NCBI GenBank assembly: GCA_045540975.1
Contig: JAZQIE010000084.1
Location: 1-33,859 of the forward strand
From: SIG510 sp045540975
GTDB taxonomy: Bacteria > Bacillota > Clostridia > Oscillospirales > JAAYXM01
Direction of reading: 5' to 3'
DNA: 33,859 bases
Every line of letters begins with the position of its first letter. Within the stretch, counting starts at the first letter, position 1. Under the pieces are notes generated by a model that did no database searches, was not told where the DNA came from, and worked only from the letters and a program-made list of their open reading frames with translations. This document shows, piece after piece, positions 29,687 through 33,859 of the stretch. The position numbers were made by a program, and so were the translations under genes.

Positions 29687-31357
29687 ATGCTGACTGACAT
29701 TCAAATCGCTCAAAACGCAACCCTTTTGCCCATCGATGAAATCGCGGCAGGGCTTGGAATTGCAAAGGACGAGCTGTTGCAGTACGGAAAAGATAAAGCA
29801 AAACTCACCTATGCGTTGGAAGCGCGCGTCAAAGACAATCCGGACGGGAAACTGATTCTGGTCACCGCCATCAACCCGACCCCGGCAGGTGAGGGGAAAA
29901 CCACCACCACGGTCGGTCTCGGTGAGGCGCTCGGACGGATGGGGAAGAAATCCGTCATCGCACTCCGCGAGCCGTCTCTCGGTCCGGTCTTCGGAATTAA
30001 AGGCGGTGCGGCAGGCGGCGGATATGCGCAGGTTGTCCCGATGGAGGACATCAACCTGCACTTCACGGGCGACCTCCATGCCATCACCGCGGCAAACAAC
30101 CTGCTTTGCGCGATGCTGGATAACCATATCCATCAGGGGAATGACCTTAGAATCGACCCGCGCCGTGTGGTCTTCCGCCGCGCACTCGATATGAATGACC
30201 GTGCGCTGCGCAAAATCACCATCGGTCTCGGCGGCAAGGCAAACGGAATGCCGCGTGAGGATGTCTTCCAGATTACCGTGGCAAGCGAGGTTATGGCAAT
30301 TCTTTGCCTTGCGACCGACCTTTCCGACCTCAAAGAGCGTTTGGGCAATATGCTGGTTGCGTATGATATGGACGGAAACCCCGTCTACGCGCGCGACTTG
30401 AAGGCGCAGGGCGCAATGACCGCGCTCCTTCGCGATGCGGCGCTGCCCAATCTGGTGCAGACCTTGGAAAACACCCCATGCATCATGCACGGCGGTCCGT
30501 TTGCAAACATCGCGCACGGGTGCAACTCGGTGCGCGCCACCCGTCTCGCACTGAAGCTTGCCGATTATGTCATCACAGAAGCGGGCTTCGGAGCGGACCT
30601 CGGTGCGGAAAAATTCTTTGATATCAAGTGCCGCAAGGCAAACCTCAAGCCCGATTGTGCGGTTTTGGTTGCAACCGTCCGTGCGCTCAAATACAACGGC
30701 GGTGTCCCGAAGGATGCCCTCAAGGACGAAAACTTAGACGCGCTCAAAGTCGGCATTGAAAACTTAAAGGCGCATATTGAAAACTTGGGCAAATTCGGTG
30801 TCCCGGTCGTGGTTGCCATCAACCGCTTCCATACCGATACCGATGAAGAACTCGATTTCATCGCGAAAACCTGCGAGGAGCTTGGTGCGACCTGTGCCCT
30901 CTCCGAGGTATTCGCAAAAGGCGGCGAGGGCGGACTCGACCTTGCTGAAAAAGTTCTTGCCGCGGCAGACAGCGGGAAGAGTGCCTTTGCACCGCTCTAT
31001 TCGCTTGACGGCTCTCTCTCCGAGAAAATCGAATGTATCGCAAAGAATATCTACGGCGCGGACGGGGTGGATTTTGCTCCTGCCGCAAAGAAGAGCATGG
31101 CGGAAATCGAAGCGTTGGGATATGCAAATGTCCCGGTTTGTATCGCAAAGACCCAGTACTCCCTGTCCGATGACCCGAAGAAATTGGGCAGACCCAAACA
31201 CTTTACTCTCTCGATTCGTGATGTTGCGATTTCGGCGGGCGCAGGCTTTGCGGTTGCATATGCGGGCGATATCATGACCATGCCCGGACTCCCCAAACGT
31301 CCGGCGGCGGAGGGAATCGACGTAGCAGACGACGGCACGATTGGAGGCCTCTTTTGA
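29687..31357 (+). CDS. fhs: Formate-tetrahydrofolate ligase
   Basis: 556 residues, full length for the family. The P-loop is INPTPAGEGKTTTTVGLGEALG (near residue 65). Further signatures are REPSLGPVFGIKGGAAGGGYAQVVPMEDINLHFTGDLHAI, ITEAGFGADLGAEKFFDIKCR and GDIMTMPGLPKRPAAEGIDV. It activates formate with ATP to 10-formyl-tetrahydrofolate, feeding purine synthesis and one-carbon metabolism; in acetogens it is also part of the methyl branch, but nothing else of that pathway is nearby. Its 3' end overlaps tsaE. Confidence 0.97.
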   Translation: MLTDIQIAQNATLLPIDEIAAGLGIAKDELLQYGKDKAKLTYALEARVKDNPDGKLILVTAINPTPAGEGKTTTTVGLGEALGRMGKKSVIALREPSLGPVFGIKGGAAGGGYAQVVPMEDINLHFTGDLHAITAANNLLCAMLDNHIHQGNDLRIDPRRVVFRRALDMNDRALRKITIGLGGKANGMPREDVFQITVASEVMAILCLATDLSDLKERLGNMLVAYDMDGNPVYARDLKAQGAMTALLRDAALPNLVQTLENTPCIMHGGPFANIAHGCNSVRATRLALKLADYVITEAGFGADLGAEKFFDIKCRKANLKPDCAVLVATVRALKYNGGVPKDALKDENLDALKVGIENLKAHIENLGKFGVPVVVAINRFHTDTDEELDFIAKTCEELGATCALSEVFAKGGEGGLDLAEKVLAAADSGKSAFAPLYSLDGSLSEKIECIAKNIYGADGVDFAPAAKKSMAEIEALGYANVPVCIAKTQYSLSDDPKKLGRPKHFTLSIRDVAISAGAGFAVAYAGDIMTMPGLPKRPAAEGIDVADDGTIGGLF

Positions 31358-31764
31358 GTACCTACTGCTTTACCGAGGAGCAAACCGAAAAACTCGGAGA
31401 GATTTTTGGGAAAACCGTGCGCTGCGGCGCGGTGGTCGCCATGTGTGGGGACTTGGGCGCGGGGAAAACCGCGTTTTGCCGCGGTGTGGCGCGTGGACTC
31501 GGCTATACCGGTCGGGTCACAAGCCCAACCTATTCACTGGTGAATGAATATTTGGGGGACACCCCGATGTTCCATTTTGATTTGTACCGACTCTCGGGCG
31601 CAGACGAGCTCTATGACTTGGGGCTTGACGAGTATTTGGACCGCGGCGGAGTCTGTATGATGGAGTGGTCCGAGCGTGTGGAGGGAGAAATCCCGTTTAC
31701 CCACCGCATCACGATCAAGACGGTTGATGAGACCACACGTGAAATCACAATCGAGGTGATTTGA
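31354..31764 (+). CDS. tsaE: tRNA threonylcarbamoyladenosine ATPase subunit TsaE
   Basis: 136 residues. The Walker A motif CGDLGAGKTAFCRGVARGLG (near residues 31-50) is followed by VTSPTYSLVNEY, FHFDLYRL and CMMEWSERV, all typical of TsaE. It drives turnover of the TsaB-TsaD complex that makes t6A37 in ANN-decoding tRNAs. The start is TTG at 31354, overlapping the fhs stop (TTGA); GGAGG at 31342-31346 supports it. tsaB follows directly; tsaD is not in this window. Confidence 0.93.
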   Translation: MSTYCFTEEQTEKLGEIFGKTVRCGAVVAMCGDLGAGKTAFCRGVARGLGYTGRVTSPTYSLVNEYLGDTPMFHFDLYRLSGADELYDLGLDEYLDRGGVCMMEWSERVEGEIPFTHRITIKTVDETTREITIEVI

Positions 31765-31766
31765 AT

Positions 31767-32453
31767 TTGAAAACATTGGCAATCGAATCCGCGGCGAAAA
31801 CCGCATCCGTTGCGCTGTTTGAAGACGGTGTACTTCGCGCCGAGCTCTATCAGGACAACGGCTTGACCCACAGCAAAACCGTGCTTCCCATGGTGGATGC
31901 TCTGCTTTCGGGTCTCGGAATGACCGCGCGCGAGCTTGACCGCATTGCGGTATCAAACGGCCCCGGCTCATTCACGGGTCTTCGTATCGGGGTCGCGGCG
32001 GCAAAAGGGCTTGCTCTTGCACTCGGGATTCCGTGCGTGGGTGTGTCAACGCTGGAAGCCGCGGCGTATAACGCGCAGGACGGATTTGTCTGTGTTGTGA
32101 TGGATGCACGCGCGGGACAAGTGTATAACGCCATGTTCACCATGGAAAACGGAACTCTTTCCCGTGTGACCGAAGACCGTGCCGTGCCGCTTTCCGAATT
32201 GCGCGAGGAATTGTACGCGCATGAACGCGTGCTCCTCTTGGGAGATGGCGCGCATTTGTGTGTGAAAGAATTTCATGACCATAGCGGACTGATTCTGCCG
32301 CCCCAATCCGCACGCGTTCCGCGTGCATTCGGTGTGGGGATGGCGGCAGAGCATTCTCCCGCGGTCGACCCGTCGGAACTCGGTGTGGAGTATCTTCGAG
32401 TGCCGCAAGCGGAGCGCGAAAGACTCGCGCGTTTGAATCAAAAGGAGGACTGA
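31767..32453 (+). CDS. tsaB: tRNA threonylcarbamoyladenosine protein TsaB
   Basis: 228 residues, TTG start at 31767, eight bases after GAGGTG and giving the usual MKTLAIESA N-terminus; an earlier TTG at 31761 is too close to that ribosome site. Family motifs are LTHSKTVLPMVDALLSGLGM, AVSNGPGSFTGLRIGVAAAKGLALALG and VVMDARAGQVYNAMF. It is an ASKHA-fold scaffold that partners TsaD. The start follows the tsaE stop by two bases, so tsaE and tsaB are coupled. Confidence 0.94.
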   Translation: MKTLAIESAAKTASVALFEDGVLRAELYQDNGLTHSKTVLPMVDALLSGLGMTARELDRIAVSNGPGSFTGLRIGVAAAKGLALALGIPCVGVSTLEAAAYNAQDGFVCVVMDARAGQVYNAMFTMENGTLSRVTEDRAVPLSELREELYAHERVLLLGDGAHLCVKEFHDHSGLILPPQSARVPRAFGVGMAAEHSPAVDPSELGVEYLRVPQAERERLARLNQKED

Positions 32454-32456
32454 CTG

Positions 32457-32897
32457 ATGAACATTGCACTCGGTGCGGATCGTGCAGGCTATCCGCTCAA
32501 GGAGCATATCAAGGAAATGCTGACCGCGCAGGGACATACCGTCTTAGACTGCGGCGCATATGACGATGTAAACGCCACCCATTATCCCGTGTACGCGCAA
32601 GCGGTGTGCGAAAAAATCCAAAACGGCGAAGCGGAGCGCGGGATTCTGTGCTGCGGTACCGGTATCGGAATGTCGATTGCGGCAAATAAGATGCGCGGCA
32701 TCCGTGCCGCGGTGGCAAACGAGCATTACAGTGTGAAATACACCCGTCTGCACAACGATACCTTGGTGTTGTGCTTGGGTGCACGTGTCATCGGCAGCGG
32801 TCTTGCCGAGGAATTGGTAGATATTTTCCTCACCACCGAAGCGGAAGGCGGACGTCATGCCGAACGTGTGAAGATGATTATGGATCTGGAAGGGTAA
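32457..32897 (+). CDS. rpiB: Ribose-5-phosphate isomerase B
   Basis: 146 residues. The N-terminus IALGADRAGYPLKEHIK, the motif RGILCCGTGIGMSIAANK with the catalytic Cys, and VANEHYSVKYTRLHNDTLVLCLGARVIG are typical of the RpiB/LacAB family. It interconverts ribulose 5-phosphate and ribose 5-phosphate, supplying ribose for nucleotides and NAD. AAAGGAGG lies before the ATG, which is three bases from the tsaB stop. The next gene is pncB, which uses PRPP derived from this product. Confidence 0.93.
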   Translation: MNIALGADRAGYPLKEHIKEMLTAQGHTVLDCGAYDDVNATHYPVYAQAVCEKIQNGEAERGILCCGTGIGMSIAANKMRGIRAAVANEHYSVKYTRLHNDTLVLCLGARVIGSGLAEELVDIFLTTEAEGGRHAERVKMIMDLEG

Positions 32898-32903
32898 TAC
32901 GAT

Positions 32904-33859
32904 ATGAACGGATCAATCGGAAGAAATCTCACCATGCTCATGGACTTCTATGAGCTCACCATGTCCCGTGGCTATCTGTCCGAGGGAATGGAGGATAAAA
33001 TCGCGTATTTTGACCTCTTTTTCCGCAAAGTTCCGGATAAAGGCGGCTATGCCATCGCGGCAGGTCTGCATCAGGTCATCGAGTATTTGCGCGCACTCAG
33101 ATTTGAGCCGGAGGACATCGCGTTTTTGCGCAGTAAAAAGATGTTCGACGAGAAGTTTTTGTCCTATCTCGAACACTTCCGTTTCACCTGCGACGTGTGG
33201 GCAATTCCGGAAGGTACGCCCGTATTCCCGAATGAGCCGCTTTTGGTGGTGCGCGGGCCCGCAATCGAGACCCAGCTGGTTGAGACCATGCTGCTTCTCA
33301 CCGTCAACCACCAGAGTCTGATTGCAACCAAAGCCTCCCGTATCGTGCGCGCCGCGCAAGGCCGTCCCGTGCTGGAATTCGGCTCTCGCCGTGCGCAAGG
33401 GTATGACGGTGCGGTTTACGGTGCAAGAGCCGCGTATATTGCAGGCTGCTCGGGCACCGCGTGTACCGTTGTGGAGCGCGATTTCAGTGTCCCCGCGGTG
33501 GGTACCATGGCGCACAGTTGGGTGCAGATGTTCCCGAGTGAGCTGGAAGCATTCCGCGCATATGCCCGCACCTGGCCCGAAAACTGCGCACTGCTTGTGG
33601 ATACCTACAACGTGTTGAAATCGGGTGTGCCGAATGCGATTCGTGTCTTCAATGAAGAACTTGTTCCGAAGGGACTTCGTCCCGCAGGTATCCGAATCGA
33701 CAGCGGCGATATGACCTATCTCTCCAAAAAAGCACGTGAGATGCTGGATGCGGCAGGCTTCCCGGATTGCAAAATCATCGCCTCCAACTCTTTGGACGAA
33801 TATATCATCCGCGACCTGATTATGCAGGGCGCACAAATCGACTCCTTCGGTGTGGGTGA
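32904..33859 (+). CDS. pncB: Nicotinate phosphoribosyltransferase PncB (3' end cut by window edge)
   Basis: 318 codons are present and the frame is still open at the right edge; the family is usually about 450-490 residues. It begins MNGSIGRNLTMLMDFYELTMSRGYL, then YFDLFFRKVPDKGGYAIAAGL, LEFGSRRAQGYDGAVYGARAAYIAGCSGTA, VGTMAHSWVQMF (His204, the phosphorylated residue of the family) and IRIDSGDMTYLSKKARE. It joins nicotinate and PRPP to give nicotinate mononucleotide, using ATP. It complements the nadABC operon upstream and may belong to the same NiaR regulon, though no operator is seen before it; it appears co-transcribed from fhs. Confidence 0.95.
   Translation, partial: MNGSIGRNLTMLMDFYELTMSRGYLSEGMEDKIAYFDLFFRKVPDKGGYAIAAGLHQVIEYLRALRFEPEDIAFLRSKKMFDEKFLSYLEHFRFTCDVWAIPEGTPVFPNEPLLVVRGPAIETQLVETMLLLTVNHQSLIATKASRIVRAAQGRPVLEFGSRRAQGYDGAVYGARAAYIAGCSGTACTVVERDFSVPAVGTMAHSWVQMFPSELEAFRAYARTWPENCALLVDTYNVLKSGVPNAIRVFNEELVPKGLRPAGIRIDSGDMTYLSKKAREMLDAAGFPDCKIIASNSLDEYIIRDLIMQGAQIDSFGVG

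Noticed and set aside
29585..30517. 310-codon open frame antisense to fhs
   Set aside because: Antisense of the highly conserved formate-tetrahydrofolate ligase; not protein-like.
32913..33836. 307-codon open frame antisense to pncB
   Set aside because: Antisense of a conserved enzyme; no initiation signal.

Overview
The window looks like a chromosomal segment from an uncultured, anaerobic, low-to-mid GC Gram-positive of the Clostridia (Oscillospirales-like). The reasons are spmA/spmB spore maturation genes, an AbrB regulator, strong AGGAGG ribosome sites, TTGACA/TATAAT promoters with 17-base spacers, Clostridia-type leucine-rich surface repeats, and a nadA-nadB-nadC-niaR operon. Most genes are housekeeping. 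I see no CRISPR array, IS element, prophage or intact integrase.

Layout. (1) 1-2424, minus strand: a 23S rRNA methyltransferase gene (rlmA, cut by the left edge) preceded by a TIR-Sel1 repeat protein gene, itself just downstream of tRNA-Leu(CAG). (2) 2521-7139: acyl carrier protein (minus), malic enzyme (plus), and a 962-residue secreted leucine-rich-repeat protein. (3) 7174-9915: spmAB (minus), divergent from an AbrB-like gene coupled to mnmE. (4) 9939-12138: an AraC-type regulator divergent from a family 4 glycosidase (alpha-galactosidase), with an inverted repeat lying across both promoters. (5) 12173-12740: a long non-coding stretch holding a promoter, a structured transcript of about 320 nt and a strong terminator, then the nad promoter/operator. 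(6) 12741-16289: nadA-nadB-nadC-niaR, de novo NAD synthesis with its nicotinate-sensing repressor. (7) 16326-20867, minus: a tightly packed operon of a Ca2+-type P-ATPase, an AAC(3)-fold acetyltransferase, a TIM-barrel protein and a cyclase-family protein. (8) 20946-22037: a DUF1540 cysteine-rich peptide, a 5'-truncated gene remnant, and tRNA-Val(GAC) whose 3' end is duplicated 146 bp away as an att-like repeat. (9) 22148-28470: nitroreductase and gamma-carbonic anhydrase (minus); SDR oxidoreductase, TepA-like ClpP-fold protease, DUF1858 protein, TrmK, Nif3/YqfO and RqcH (plus). (10) 28464-33859: rodA (minus), divergent from fhs-tsaE-tsaB-rpiB-pncB (plus, pncB cut by the right edge).

How they connect. 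NAD supply recurs: nadABC make nicotinate mononucleotide de novo, niaR should repress them when nicotinate is plentiful, and pncB at the right edge salvages nicotinate. Several genes act on RNA or translation: rlmA, mnmE, trmK, tsaE, tsaB and rqcH. The AraC regulator and alpha-galactosidase form a compact sugar-use module.

Most promising for novelty: the unassigned structured RNA at about 12331-12651; the SARM1-like TIR-Sel1 protein with the catalytic glutamate retained; the ATPase/AAC(3)/TIM/cyclase operon; and the tRNA-Val att-like scar. None of these is shown here to be a new system. They are the places where ordinary annotation leaves something unexplained.
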